Below the pieces are notes generated by a model. That model was not told where the DNA came from. It did no database searches and saw nothing but the letters and a program-made list of their open reading frames with translations. Shown here in pieces: positions 18,962 through 28,444 of a stretch of DNA of 64,000 nt (positions within the stretch are counted from its first letter, which is position 1; each line of letters starts with the position of its first letter). A program made the position numbers and the translations under genes. Origin of the DNA: Mesorhizobium sp. B1-1-8 (GTDB lineage: Bacteria; Pseudomonadota; Alphaproteobacteria; Rhizobiales; Rhizobiaceae); contig NZ_CP083956.1 in assembly GCF_006442795.2 (NCBI RefSeq), positions 3,511,501 through 3,575,500 of the forward strand. The letters are read 5' to 3'.

Positions 18962-20041
18962 ATGCTGGAACTGAGGAACGTGACGAAGACGGTCGGCGCG
19001 CAGGAGCACGTCCGCGACGTGTCGCTGACGCTTCAGCACGGCTCGCTGAACGTTCTCCTTGGCCCCACGCTTTCCGGCAAGACCAGCCTGATGCGGCTGA
19101 TGGCAGGGCTCGACGCGCCGACATCCGGCTCGGTCTGGTTCGACGGCAAGGACGTCACCGGCCAGAAGGTGCAGAAGCGCAACGTCGCCATGGTCTACCA
19201 GCAGTTCATCAATTATCCGGCGATGACGGTCTACGAGAACATCGCCTCACCGCTGAGGGTCGCGGGCACCGAACAAGCGAAGATCGACAGAGAGGTACGC
19301 AATGCCGCGGCACTCCTCAAGCTCACCCCTTATCTCGACCGCACCCCGCTCAGCCTGTCCGGCGGCCAGCAGCAGCGCACGGCGCTTGCCCGCGCCATCG
19401 TAAAGAACGCCAGCCTTGTGCTGCTCGACGAGCCGCTCGCCAATCTCGACTACAAGCTGCGCGAGGAATTGCGCGCCGAACTGCCGAAGATCTTCGCCGC
19501 TGCCGGCACCATCTTCGTCTATGCGACGACCGAGCCGCACGAGGCGTTGCTGCTCGGCGGCAACACGGCGACGCTTTCCGAAGGTCGCATCACCCAGTTC
19601 GGGCCGACCGTGGAGGTGTTCCGCAGGCCGGTCGACCTGGTGACGGCGAAGACCTTCGCCGATCCTCCGCTCAACACCATCGTGCTCGCCAAGAAGGGCC
19701 CGGATTTCCTGCTCGAAGGCGGCGTCAAGCTGCCGGTGCCGCCGGAACTGCAAGGCATTGCCGACGCCAGCTACACGATCGGCTTCCAGCCGCACCATCT
19801 GTCGCTCGATCATCCGAACGCCGGCGCCGTGCCGGTGCGGGCCAAGGTGACGATCACCGAGATCACCGGCTCGGAGAGTTTCGTGCATCTCGACTTCGCC
19901 GATGCGCGCTGGGTGATGCTCGCTCACGGCATTCTCGATTTCGAGACGGACGACGAGGTCGAGGTGTTCATCGACCCGCGCCACGTCATGGTGTTCGACC
20001 AGAACGGCCGCGCCATGACCGCGCCGAAGCTGGCGGCCTGA
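18962..20041 (+). CDS. glpS: glycerol ABC transporter ATP-binding protein GlpS
   Basis: One of two ATPase subunits of the rhizobial GlpSTPQUV glycerol importer. Length is 359 aa. Walker A is GPTLSGKT (34-41), the signature LSGGQ is at 132-136, and Walker B is SLVLLDE (151-157). The switch histidine is missing: the H-loop reads YATTEPHEA, so Thr190 replaces His. The C-terminal ~120 residues form the TOBE/MalK-like regulatory domain. GlpT has the opposite pattern of defects, so the heterodimer should have one complete and one incomplete ATP site. GGGAGGAGG lies upstream of the ATG, and glpT begins 10 bp after the stop. Confidence 0.9.
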   Translation: MLELRNVTKTVGAQEHVRDVSLTLQHGSLNVLLGPTLSGKTSLMRLMAGLDAPTSGSVWFDGKDVTGQKVQKRNVAMVYQQFINYPAMTVYENIASPLRVAGTEQAKIDREVRNAAALLKLTPYLDRTPLSLSGGQQQRTALARAIVKNASLVLLDEPLANLDYKLREELRAELPKIFAAAGTIFVYATTEPHEALLLGGNTATLSEGRITQFGPTVEVFRRPVDLVTAKTFADPPLNTIVLAKKGPDFLLEGGVKLPVPPELQGIADASYTIGFQPHHLSLDHPNAGAVPVRAKVTITEITGSESFVHLDFADARWVMLAHGILDFETDDEVEVFIDPRHVMVFDQNGRAMTAPKLAA

Positions 20042-20051
20042 GGAGGAGCGG

Positions 20052-21119
<1,068 letters not shown>

Positions 21120-21986
21120 GTGGAAAAGACCTGGAACAACAAGGCCTGGTTCCTCGTGCTGCCGGTGCTGGTGTTGGTGGCGTTCTCGGCCGTCATCCCG
21201 CTGATGACCGTCGTCAACTATTCGGTGCAGGACACGTTCGGCAACAATGTCTTCTTCTGGGCCGGCACCGAGTGGTTCGAGGAGTTGCTGCAGTCAAACC
21301 GCTTCTGGGAAGCGATGGTCCGCAACCTGATCTTCTCCTTCATCATCCTGGCGATCGAGGTGCCGCTCGGCATCTTCATCGCGCTCAACATGCCGAAGAA
21401 GGGCTGGGGCGTGCCGGTCTGCCTGGTGCTGATGGCGCTGCCGCTCTTGATCCCGTGGAATGTCGTCGGCACCATCTGGCAAGTCTTCGGGCGCAACGAC
21501 ATCGGCCTGCTCGGCTACTACGTCAACGCGCTCGGCATCGACTACAATTACGTTCAGGACCCGGTCGACGCCTGGGTCACCGTCATCGTCATGGACGTCT
21601 GGCACTGGACAAGCCTGGTCGTGCTGCTCTGCTATGCCGGCCTTGTCTCGATCCCAGACGCCTTCTATCAGGCGGCCAAGATCGACGGCGCCTCGCGCTG
21701 GGCGGTGTTCCGCTACATCCAGCTGCCGAAGATGCAGCGCGTGCTGTTGATCGCCGTGCTTTTGCGCTTCATGGACAGTTTTATGATCTACACCGAGCCC
21801 TTCGTCGTCACCGGCGGCGGCCCCGGCAACTCGACCACGTTCCTGTCGATCGACCTCGTCAAGACGGCGCTTGGCCAGTTCGACCTCGGCCCGGCCGCGG
21901 CCATGTCGCTGGTCTATTTCCTGATCATCCTGCTGTTGTCATGGGTGTTCTACACCGTGATGACCAACTACGACGCGGAGCGCTGA
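21120..21986 (+). CDS. glpP: glycerol ABC transporter permease GlpP
   Basis: Membrane-spanning subunit of the importer, 288 aa with six predicted segments from residue 10. The EAA loop that contacts an ATPase subunit is IPDAFYQAAKIDGASRWAVF. Translation begins at a GTG immediately following the glpT stop (TAG|GTG), indicating tight coupling. Resembles MalF/UgpA-type sugar permeases; the glycerol assignment comes from the operon context with glpD, glpK and the GlpU-like subunit. Confidence 0.88.
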   Translation: MEKTWNNKAWFLVLPVLVLVAFSAVIPLMTVVNYSVQDTFGNNVFFWAGTEWFEELLQSNRFWEAMVRNLIFSFIILAIEVPLGIFIALNMPKKGWGVPVCLVLMALPLLIPWNVVGTIWQVFGRNDIGLLGYYVNALGIDYNYVQDPVDAWVTVIVMDVWHWTSLVVLLCYAGLVSIPDAFYQAAKIDGASRWAVFRYIQLPKMQRVLLIAVLLRFMDSFMIYTEPFVVTGGGPGNSTTFLSIDLVKTALGQFDLGPAAAMSLVYFLIILLLSWVFYTVMTNYDAER

Positions 21987-21987
21987 G

Positions 21988-22896
21988 ATGAGGGGCGTCA
22001 ACGAGACAACGCGCGTGAGCGAAACGGCGGTCACCGAAGTAGAGAGCACGTTGTCGCAGGACGAGGTGGCGAAGCTGATGCGCCATCGCGGCGAGGAATC
22101 GCGCTGGTGGTGGATCGTGCCGACGGTCTATATCGTCCTGCTTCTTTTGCCGATCTACTGGCTCATCAATATGAGCTTCAAGACCAACCAGGAGATCGTG
22201 TCGTCGCTGACGCTCTTTCCGCATGAGCCTACGCTGCGCAACTACAAGATCATCTTCACCGACCCGTCCTGGTATTCCGGCTACATCAATTCGATCACCT
22301 ATGTGGTGATGAACATGGTGATCTCGGTGGCGGTGGCGCTGCCGGCGGCCTACGCCTTCTCGCGCTACCGCTTCCTCGGAGACAAGCACCTGTTCTTCTG
22401 GCTTTTGACGAACCGCATGGCGCCGCCGGCGGTGTTCGCGCTGCCGTTCTTCCAGCTCTATTCGGCCTTCGGCCTCATCGACACGCATATCGCAGTGGCG
22501 CTTGCGCACTGCCTGTTCAACGTGCCGCTGGCGGTGTGGATCCTGGAAGGTTTCATGTCTGGCGTGCCGAAGGAGATCGACGAGACCGCCTATATCGACG
22601 GCTATTCGTTCCCGCGCTTCTTCGTGAAGATCTTCATGCCGCTGATCGCCAGCGGCATCGGCGTCGCCTGCTTCTTCTGCTTCATGTTCTCGTGGGTGGA
22701 GCTCTTGATTGCCCGCACGCTGACGACAACCGATGCCAAGCCGATCGCCGCCACCATGACGCGCACGGTTTCGGCTGCGGGCATGGACTGGGGCCTGCTT
22801 GCCGCCGCCGGCGTGCTGACGCTGATCCCCGGCGCGCTCGTCATCTGGTTCGTGCGCAACTATATCGCCAAGGGCTTCGCCCTGGGGAGGGTCTAG
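21988..22896 (+). CDS. glpQ: glycerol ABC transporter permease GlpQ
   Basis: Second permease, 302 aa, with a hydrophilic N-terminal extension of about 40 residues before the first membrane segment (WWWIVPTVYIVLLLLPIYWL). The EAA loop is VPKEIDETAYIDGYSFPRFF. The family is MalG/UgpE-like. The start codon lies one base after the glpP stop, with glpU two bases after its own stop, so glpP-glpQ-glpU are translated as a unit. The symbol follows the rhizobial naming and should not be confused with the glycerophosphodiesterase GlpQ of E. coli. Confidence 0.88.
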   Translation: MRGVNETTRVSETAVTEVESTLSQDEVAKLMRHRGEESRWWWIVPTVYIVLLLLPIYWLINMSFKTNQEIVSSLTLFPHEPTLRNYKIIFTDPSWYSGYINSITYVVMNMVISVAVALPAAYAFSRYRFLGDKHLFFWLLTNRMAPPAVFALPFFQLYSAFGLIDTHIAVALAHCLFNVPLAVWILEGFMSGVPKEIDETAYIDGYSFPRFFVKIFMPLIASGIGVACFFCFMFSWVELLIARTLTTTDAKPIAATMTRTVSAAGMDWGLLAAAGVLTLIPGALVIWFVRNYIAKGFALGRV

Positions 22897-22898
22897 CC

Positions 22899-23186
22899 AT
22901 GAACCTCGACTTCTCCTGGATGGCGTGGACATGGCCGACGGCCGCCTTCTTTGTCGTCATCGCGCTGATGCTCTGCGGCATGGGCGTATGGGAATATGTC
23001 TCGCCCGGCGGCAATCCGCGCATCGGCTTGCTGCGCTTCGAGACGACGCGCGGCGACCGCCTCTTCGTTTCGCTGCTTGGCAGCGCCTTCATCCATCTCG
23101 CTTGGCTGGGTCTGGTTGGACCCAACCTGTGGTGGGCTCTCGCTCTCTCCGTGGTCTACGCCGTTGGCGTGTTCCGCTACGTATAG
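22899..23186 (+). CDS. glpU: small membrane subunit GlpU (DUF2160)
   Basis: A 95-aa protein with an N-terminal membrane segment (residues 8-30, WTWPTAAFFVVIALMLCGMG) and one or two more at the C-terminus (LGSAFIHLAWLGLVGPNLWW onward). It matches the DUF2160 proteins found in rhizobial glycerol transporter operons. Role in the transporter is unknown; it probably sits with the permeases. GGGGAGG precedes the ATG at 22899. Followed by a strong stem-loop before the binding-protein gene. Confidence 0.85.
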   Translation: MNLDFSWMAWTWPTAAFFVVIALMLCGMGVWEYVSPGGNPRIGLLRFETTRGDRLFVSLLGSAFIHLAWLGLVGPNLWWALALSVVYAVGVFRYV

Positions 23187-23198
23187 AGGGGGATTAGT

Positions 23199-23228
23199 CG
23201 GAGCGGCCGCGTGCTGGTGGCCGCTCCG
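23199..23228 (+). terminator. stem-loop between glpU and glpV
   Basis: A perfect 10-bp stem CGGAGCGGCC / GGCCGCTCCG with a 10-base loop and no T-run. The location between membrane-subunit genes and the binding-protein gene is typical for structures that stop or protect transcripts, so that binding protein is made in excess over the membrane components. Processing or partial termination cannot be distinguished by sequence. Confidence 0.55.
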
Positions 23229-23266
23229 GATCGTACTTGAAACCTTTGAACTGTGGGAGGAAACAC

Positions 23267-24991
23267 ATGCGACGGCAATTTTTAACATCGACGACCGCCC
23301 TTGTCCTGTTGCTCGGAGCAGGCAATGCCTATGCCGGGATGGATGAGGCAAAAGCCTTTCTGGACAAGGAGATAGGCCCGCTGTCGACGCTTTCGCGCGC
23401 CGATCAGGAAAAGGAAATGCAGTGGTTCATCGACGCCGCCAAGCCGTTCGCCGGCATGGAAATCAAGGTCGTGTCGGAAACCCTGACAACGCATCAGTAC
23501 GAGTCGCAGACGCTTGCACCGGCTTTCACCGCCATCACCGGCATCAAAGTCACGCATGACGTCATCCAGGAAGGCGACGTCGTCGAGAAGATCCAGACCC
23601 AGATGCAGACCGGGCAGAACCTCTATGATGGCTGGGTCAACGATTCCGACCTGATCGGCACGCACTGGCGCTATCAGCAGGCGCGCAACCTGACCGACTG
23701 GATGGCCGGCGAGGGCAAGGACGTCACCGATCCAATGCTCGACGTTGACGACTTCATCGGCAAGTCGTTCACGACCGCGCCCGACGGCAAGCTTTACCAG
23801 CTGCCTGACCAGCAGTTCGCCAACCTCTACTGGTTCCGTTACGACTGGTTCAACGACGAGAAGAACAAGGCCGATTTCAAGGCCAAATACGGCTACGACC
23901 TCGGCGTTCCGGTCAACTGGTCGGCCTATGAGGACATCGCCCAATTCTTCACCGGCCGCGAGATCGGCGGCAAGAAGGTCTATGGCCACATGGACTACGG
24001 CAAGAAGGATCCCTCGCTCGGCTGGCGCTTCACCGATGCGTGGCTCTCCATGGCCGGCAATGGCGACAAGGGCATTCCGAACGGCAAACCTGTCGACGAA
24101 TGGGGCATCAAGGTCGACGAGAATTCGCGCCCGGTGGGTTCCTGCGCAGCGCGCGGCGGCGACACCAACGCCCCGGCCTCGGTCTATGCCATCCAGAAGT
24201 ATCTCGACTGGCTGAAGGCATATGCGCCGCCGGAAGCGCAGGGCATGACCTTCTCCGAATCGGGTCCCGTTCCCTCGCAGGGCAACATCGCCCAGCAGAT
24301 CTTCTGGTACACGGCGTTTACCGCCGACATGGCCAAGCCCGGCCTGCCGGTGGTGAACGACGACGGCACGCCGAAATGGCGCGTCGCGCCGTCGCCGCAC
24401 GGTGTCTACTGGAAGGACGGCATGAAGCTCGGCTATCAGGACGCCGGTTCCTGGACCCTGCTGAAGTCGACGCCGACCGACCGCGCCAAGGCCGCGTGGC
24501 TCTATGCGCAGTTCGTGGTGTCGAAGACCGTCGACGTCAAGAAAAGCCAGGTCGGTCTGACCTTCGTCCGAGACTCGACCATCCATGACAAGAGCTTCAC
24601 CGAGCGGGCGCCGAAGCTCGGCGGCCTGATCGAGTTCTACCGCTCGCCGGCGCGCGTGCAGTGGACGCCGACCGGCACCAACGTTCCGGACTATCCGAAG
24701 CTGGCGCAGCTCTGGTGGCAGAACATCGGCGACGCCTCCTCGGGCGCCAAGAGCCCGCAGGAAGCGATGGATTCACTTTGCGCCGACCAGGAGAAGGTAC
24801 TGTCTCGCCTCGAGAAATCGGGTGTGCAGGGCGATATCGGACCGAAGATGGCCGAAGAGCACGATCTCGAATACTGGAACAAGGACGCCGCCTCGAAGGG
24901 CAACCTTGCGCCGCAGCTCAAGATCGAGCCTGAAAAGGACAAGCCGATCACCGTCAACTACGACGAGCTGGTCAAGAGCTGGCAGAAGTAA
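23267..24991 (+). CDS. glpV: glycerol ABC transporter substrate-binding protein GlpV
   Basis: Periplasmic binding protein that delivers glycerol to the importer. Length 574 aa, longer than most family 1 binding proteins. The signal peptide is about residues 1-23 (MRRQFLTSTTALVLLLGAGN, then AYA). Mature protein contains a typical ITGIKVTHDVIQEGDVVEKI strand-helix and two cysteines (GSCAARGG and DSLCADQ) that could form a disulfide. GGGAGGAAACAC directly before the ATG at 23267 fixes the start; an upstream in-frame ATG lacks it. Flanked by stem-loops on both sides. Confidence 0.9.
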   Translation: MRRQFLTSTTALVLLLGAGNAYAGMDEAKAFLDKEIGPLSTLSRADQEKEMQWFIDAAKPFAGMEIKVVSETLTTHQYESQTLAPAFTAITGIKVTHDVIQEGDVVEKIQTQMQTGQNLYDGWVNDSDLIGTHWRYQQARNLTDWMAGEGKDVTDPMLDVDDFIGKSFTTAPDGKLYQLPDQQFANLYWFRYDWFNDEKNKADFKAKYGYDLGVPVNWSAYEDIAQFFTGREIGGKKVYGHMDYGKKDPSLGWRFTDAWLSMAGNGDKGIPNGKPVDEWGIKVDENSRPVGSCAARGGDTNAPASVYAIQKYLDWLKAYAPPEAQGMTFSESGPVPSQGNIAQQIFWYTAFTADMAKPGLPVVNDDGTPKWRVAPSPHGVYWKDGMKLGYQDAGSWTLLKSTPTDRAKAAWLYAQFVVSKTVDVKKSQVGLTFVRDSTIHDKSFTERAPKLGGLIEFYRSPARVQWTPTGTNVPDYPKLAQLWWQNIGDASSGAKSPQEAMDSLCADQEKVLSRLEKSGVQGDIGPKMAEEHDLEYWNKDAASKGNLAPQLKIEPEKDKPITVNYDELVKSWQK

Positions 24992-24998
24992 CTGCATG

Positions 24999-25057
24999 AC
25001 GCGGGCGTGCTCGCCCGCGTAAGAAATGCAGGGGAGGCGGCTTTGCCGCCTCCCCTG
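24999..25057 (+). terminator. two strong stem-loops between glpV and glpK
   Basis: First hairpin: ACGCGGGC / GCCCGCGT (24999-25006 with 25013-25020), 8 bp, loop of 6. Second hairpin: a 13-bp perfect stem, CAGGGGAGGCGGC (25029-25041) with GCCGCCTCCCCTG (25045-25057), closed by a TTT loop. Neither is followed by a T-run. They probably protect the glpV message or reduce readthrough into glpK, whose start is 26 bp further on. Confidence 0.6.
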
Positions 25058-25083
25058 TTGCATGAGAAGCGGAGGGAAGCGGA

Positions 25084-26577
25084 ATGAGCGGTTTTGTGCT
25101 GGCCATCGACCAGGGAACGACATCGACCCGGGCGATCCTGTTCGACGACAAGATGAAGGTCGCCGGCACCGGCCAGCAGGAATTCACCCAGCATTATCCG
25201 GGCTCGGGCTGGGTCGAGCATGACCCGGAAGACATCTGGGCGAGTGTTCTCGCCACAGTGAAATCGGCGCTGAAGGCGGCCGGCCGCGCGGCATCGGATG
25301 TCGCCGCGATCGGCATCACCAACCAGCGCGAGACGGTTGTCGTTTGGGACAAGGCGACGGGCAAGCCGATCCACAACGCCATCGTCTGGCAGGACAGGCG
25401 AACGGCATCGCTTTGCCAGAAACTCCGCAAGCAGGGGCTGGAGAAGACATTCACCCGCAAGACCGGCCTGCTGCTCGACCCCTATTTTTCCGGCACCAAG
25501 ATCGCCTGGATGCTGGACAAGGTAACGGGCGCAAGGAAGCGCGCCGAGAAGGGCGAGTTGCTCGCCGGCACCATCGACAGTTTTCTCATCTGGCGGCTGA
25601 CCGGCGGCAAGATGCACGCTACCGATGCGACAAACGCCTCGCGCACGCTGGTCTACAATATCGAGAAGAACGCCTGGGATGACGAGCTGCTGTCGATCCT
25701 GCGCATTCCGGCCGCGATGCTGCCCGAGGTCAAGGATTGCGCCGACGATTTTGGCGTTACCAACAAGGAGCTCTTCGGCGCGGAGATAAAAATCCTCGGC
25801 GTCGCCGGCGATCAGCATGCAGCGACCATCGGCCAGGCCTGTTTCGAGCCGGGGATGATGAAATCCACCTACGGCACCGGCTGCTTCGCGCTGCTCAACA
25901 CCGGCGCCGACCTGGTGCGCTCGAAGAACCGGCTGCTGACCACGATTGCTTACCGGCTGAACGGCAAGACCATCTATGCGCTGGAAGGCTCGATCTTCAT
26001 TGCCGGGGCGGCTGTGCAATGGCTGCGCGACGGCATCAAGGTGATCGGCAAGGCAGAGCAAAGCGGCGCGCTGGCGGCGAGCGCCGATCCGGCGCAACAA
26101 GTCTATCTGGTGCCGGCCTTCGTCGGGCTGGGCGCGCCGCATTGGGACGCTGACGCACGCGGCGCCATCTTCGGGCTGACGCGCAACTCGGGCCCGGCGG
26201 AATTTGCCCGCGCGGCGCTCGAATCCGTCGCCTTCCAGACGCGAGACCTGCTCGACGCCATGCGCAAGGACTGGAAAGGCGCTTCGGCCAAGACCGTGCT
26301 TCGGGTCGACGGCGGCATGGTGGCGTCGGACTGGACCATGCAGCGGCTGGCCGACATCCTCGACGCGCCGGTCGACCGCCCGACCATCCTGGAGACGACC
26401 GCGCTCGGCGCCGCCTGGCTCGCCGGCTCGAAGGCCGGCGTGTGGCCGAAAGCGCGGGAATTTGCCAAGACCTGGGCGCTCGACAGGCGCTTCAAGCCGG
26501 ACATGAATGCCGCCACACGCTCGGTGAAGCTGGCGGGCTGGCGCGACGCGGTGCGGCGCACGCTCAGCACGCACTGA
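25084..26577 (+). CDS. glpK: glycerol kinase
   Basis: Phosphorylates glycerol with ATP to glycerol-3-phosphate, trapping it after import and generating the GlpR inducer. The 497-aa length is standard for FGGY kinases. N-terminal phosphate motif: [15 protein letters not shown]; substrate region: [20 protein letters not shown] and IVWQDRR; C-terminal ATP domain: [28 protein letters not shown] precedes the ATG. Last gene of the glycerol locus. Confidence 0.97.
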   Translation: MSGFVLAIDQGTTSTRAILFDDKMKVAGTGQQEFTQHYPGSGWVEHDPEDIWASVLATVKSALKAAGRAASDVAAIGITNQRETVVVWDKATGKPIHNAIVWQDRRTASLCQKLRKQGLEKTFTRKTGLLLDPYFSGTKIAWMLDKVTGARKRAEKGELLAGTIDSFLIWRLTGGKMHATDATNASRTLVYNIEKNAWDDELLSILRIPAAMLPEVKDCADDFGVTNKELFGAEIKILGVAGDQHAATIGQACFEPGMMKSTYGTGCFALLNTGADLVRSKNRLLTTIAYRLNGKTIYALEGSIFIAGAAVQWLRDGIKVIGKAEQSGALAASADPAQQVYLVPAFVGLGAPHWDADARGAIFGLTRNSGPAEFARAALESVAFQTRDLLDAMRKDWKGASAKTVLRVDGGMVASDWTMQRLADILDAPVDRPTILETTALGAAWLAGSKAGVWPKAREFAKTWALDRRFKPDMNAATRSVKLAGWRDAVRRTLSTH

Positions 26578-26589
26578 AATCCGTCAAGG

Positions 26590-26613
26590 AGCCCGCGCCT
26601 TGCGATGCGGGCT
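26590..26613. terminator. weak hairpin after glpK
   Basis: A 7-bp stem (AGCCCGC / GCGGGCT) with a 10-base loop, 12 bp after the glpK stop and before the convergent BA14K gene. There is no T-run, so it is only a candidate for the 3' end of the glycerol transcript. Confidence 0.35.
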
Positions 26614-26644
26614 TGGTCACGACTCCGGGTACCTGCTGCAGCCG

Positions 26645-27094
26645 TCAGTAGGGCGAGCGGCACTCACGCCTGCCGTAGCTGGACATGTAGGTATTGTCCG
26701 AGGCGCGATAGCTTCTGTAATGGTCATAGCACCACTGCACATGCGCATTCGCATAGCGGTTCTGGCTGTTGACGATCGCGCCGGTGATCAGCGCGCCGGT
26801 AGCGAAGGCGGCCAGCGGGAACCAGAAATCGCCGTGACGGCGATAGCCGCGGTGATATTCGCGATAGCCGCGGTGACCGTTCCAGTACACGGCACCATTG
26901 CGTTCATACATGCCGCTTGGGGAGCGATTGAAACCGGGGCGCCTCCTCCAGTCCTGGTACTGTACTGTCTGGACGTTCGAAAGGTCCTGGCCTTGCGGCA
27001 CATAGTTCGGCTGGGCATTGACGGGCACGATCTCCGCCGCGGCGAACGAAACCGATAGAGCTGTTGCCAGCAGACCCGATGAAATCCTGTTCAT
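26645..27094 (-). CDS. BA14K family protein
   Basis: A 149-aa exported protein. Signal peptide about residues 1-28 (MNRISSGLLATALSVSFAAA). A Tyr/Arg/His/Gly-rich stretch follows (residues about 50-90, YREYHRGYRRHG), then a hydrophobic segment (WFPLAAFATGALITGAIV) and the BA14K module HVQWCYDHYRSYRASDNTY ending in cysteine and RSPY. BA14K proteins were first seen as Brucella immunoreactive antigens and occur widely in rhizobia; molecular role unknown. AAGGAG precedes the ATG. Convergent with glpK, divergent from the tRNA gene. Confidence 0.88.
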   Translation of the reverse strand: MNRISSGLLATALSVSFAAAEIVPVNAQPNYVPQGQDLSNVQTVQYQDWRRRPGFNRSPSGMYERNGAVYWNGHRGYREYHRGYRRHGDFWFPLAAFATGALITGAIVNSQNRYANAHVQWCYDHYRSYRASDNTYMSSYGRRECRSPY

Positions 27095-27367
27095 GGTCTT
27101 CTCCTTCAGGATGGTTGTCGTCCCTTGCGGGAGGAACGGACGGGAGGTGCGATAGTTCCGCTAATCCCCACGTCGCGTTCGACGCCCGGCGCGAGCAGCC
27201 GACATGGGAGTAAGACATCCATGAAAACAATAGTTTAAGCGCGTCTCGCGGTTTTGTTCAACACGACGCGCACGACCCCGATGCGTCTCGCTGCGGCCAT
27301 GCGGGCAACAGGGTTCGGAAGGGCCTCGATGTCGTGAAAAGCAGACTTGCCGGCGATCTTTTTCCGG
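27095..27367. other. intergenic region without a recognised gene
   Basis: The stretch between the BA14K start and the tRNA-Lys promoter holds the presumed BA14K promoter, but I could not identify confident -35 and -10 elements. The only reading frames here are short, lack ribosome-binding sites and have no family features. Confidence 0.5.
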
Positions 27368-27396
27368 TTGACCGGCCGATGTACTCTCCCTATGTT
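27368..27396 (+). promoter_or_regulatory. tRNA-Lys promoter
   Basis: TTGACC (27368-27373) and TATGTT (27391-27396) with an ideal 17-bp spacer. The tRNA 5' end lies 37 bp beyond the -10 element, leaving a short leader for RNase P to remove. Confidence 0.65.
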
Positions 27397-27433
27397 CCGC
27401 GCAATTTCGAGGGCGGCGTTTCCAAGCCCGCGG

Positions 27434-27509
27434 GAGCGCGTAGCTCAGCCGGTAGAGCAACTGACTTTTAATCAGTAGGTCTCGGGTTCGAACCCCGACG
27501 CGCTCACCA
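27434..27509 (+). tRNA. tRNA-Lys (TTT)
   Basis: A 76-nt tRNA with CCA encoded. The acceptor arm GAGCGCG (27434-27440) pairs with CGCGCTC before ACCA. The D arm contains AGCTCAGCCGGTAGAGC. The anticodon loop is CTTTTAA between ACTGA and TCAGT, giving anticodon TTT (Lys). The T arm GGGTTCGAACCC is perfect. It is the only tRNA gene in the window. Confidence 0.97.
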
Positions 27510-27516
27510 CATTTCC

Positions 27517-27660
27517 CTGTGTACGGCCCGGAGACATAGGTAACAGTTTGTACCTAAGACATGGGTGACAAGCTCGTGTCGAACGGGTCGTCGATGGACC
27601 GGCAAGCCCGATTGGCGGGAGGTTCATCTCTCGGCTTGAGGAGGAGGCCGGCTTGCATGG
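27517..27660. mobile_element. possible insertion-sequence remnant beside tRNA-Lys
   Basis: Beginning 8 bp after the tRNA, the sequence TGTGTACGGCCCGGAGACATAGG contains a near-exact 13-bp direct repeat: GACATAGGTAACA (27533-27545) and GACATGGGTGACA (27558-27570), two mismatches, 12 bp between. From memory, ends with repeated GACATGGGTAACA motifs are seen in IS481/IS3-like elements of rhizobia. No transposase frame remains and no matching opposite end was found, so at most this is a scar. The right boundary given is arbitrary. Confidence 0.3.
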
Positions 27661-27729
27661 GCAGAACGGTTGCGCAATGCTGTCGCCGGGGAGTGGTGTT
27701 CGCAATATCGATTCTGTGGAAGCACCACC

Positions 27730-28269
27730 ATGTTCATTGACTATTACGAACTTCTTGAGATCAGCCCGAACGCGAATTCGGAAACGATTGAACGCATATT
27801 TCGCTATTTTGCCATGCGCTATCATCCCGATAATCGGGATACCGGCGACGAGTCACGTTTCAGCGAAATCGTGGAAGCCCACAATACGCTCAAAGATCCG
27901 GTCAAGCGCGCCCAATACGACATTCATTACAAAGACCATCTGGGTCTTCGCCGTGAGCTGACCGAGCAAGCCAGCGATGCGAAAGGTCTTGAACGGGATA
28001 TCGTCATTCAAGCCAAACTGCTTTCGCTTCTTTACGTAAAACGCCGACAGGACGTCAACAATCCTGGTATCGGCGATGAAGAACTTGAACGCTTGTCAGG
28101 TTGCCCGCGAGAACATCTGGAATTTCATCTTTGGTACCTGAAGGCAAAGGGCTGGATAGCAAGGATCGAAAACGGGATGTTCGCGATCACCGTGGAAGGC
28201 GTCGACCGCGCCAATTCCGAAAATCGTCGTGATGCCGCAACGACCAGACTGTTGAATCACGCGAACTGA
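27730..28269 (+). CDS. short J-domain protein with C-terminal helical/wHTH-like region
   Basis: A 179-aa cytosolic protein. Residues about 3-70 are a J domain: DYYELLEISPNANSETIERI for helix I, and HPD at 32-34 (YHPDNRDTGDE), the tripeptide needed to stimulate Hsp70 ATPase. There is no Gly/Phe region or zinc-finger, so it is not DnaJ itself. Residues about 85-160 (DIVIQAKLLSLLYVKRRQD to LKAKGWIARIENGMFAITVEGV) look like a winged helix-turn-helix that could bind nucleic acid or a client. The start at 27730 is chosen because the J domain begins there; the ribosome-binding site is weak. Lower GC feel than its neighbours; a function is not assigned. Confidence 0.72.
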   Translation: MFIDYYELLEISPNANSETIERIFRYFAMRYHPDNRDTGDESRFSEIVEAHNTLKDPVKRAQYDIHYKDHLGLRRELTEQASDAKGLERDIVIQAKLLSLLYVKRRQDVNNPGIGDEELERLSGCPREHLEFHLWYLKAKGWIARIENGMFAITVEGVDRANSENRRDAATTRLLNHAN

Positions 28270-28444
28270 AGGGGAGGGCAAAATCGTCCGGGAAAAAGGT
28301 GATCGCAGTCAAGGACTGGACCTGCGTACACGGCTGTCTATCTAGCGAGGGTACTGGCTCTCACGACGGGACCTCGGGCAGCAATCCAACCTTGTGACCA
28401 GATTGGGTGAAGGTTGAAGTCGACCTTCCGAAGGAGGCTCGAAC

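Noticed and set aside
24958-26574. 538-codon minus-strand frame opposite glpK
   Set aside because: Antisense shadow of glpK with low-complexity composition.
27161-27460. 99-codon minus-strand frame between BA14K and tRNA-Lys
   Set aside because: Runs into the tRNA gene, arginine/cysteine-rich shadow composition and no start signal.
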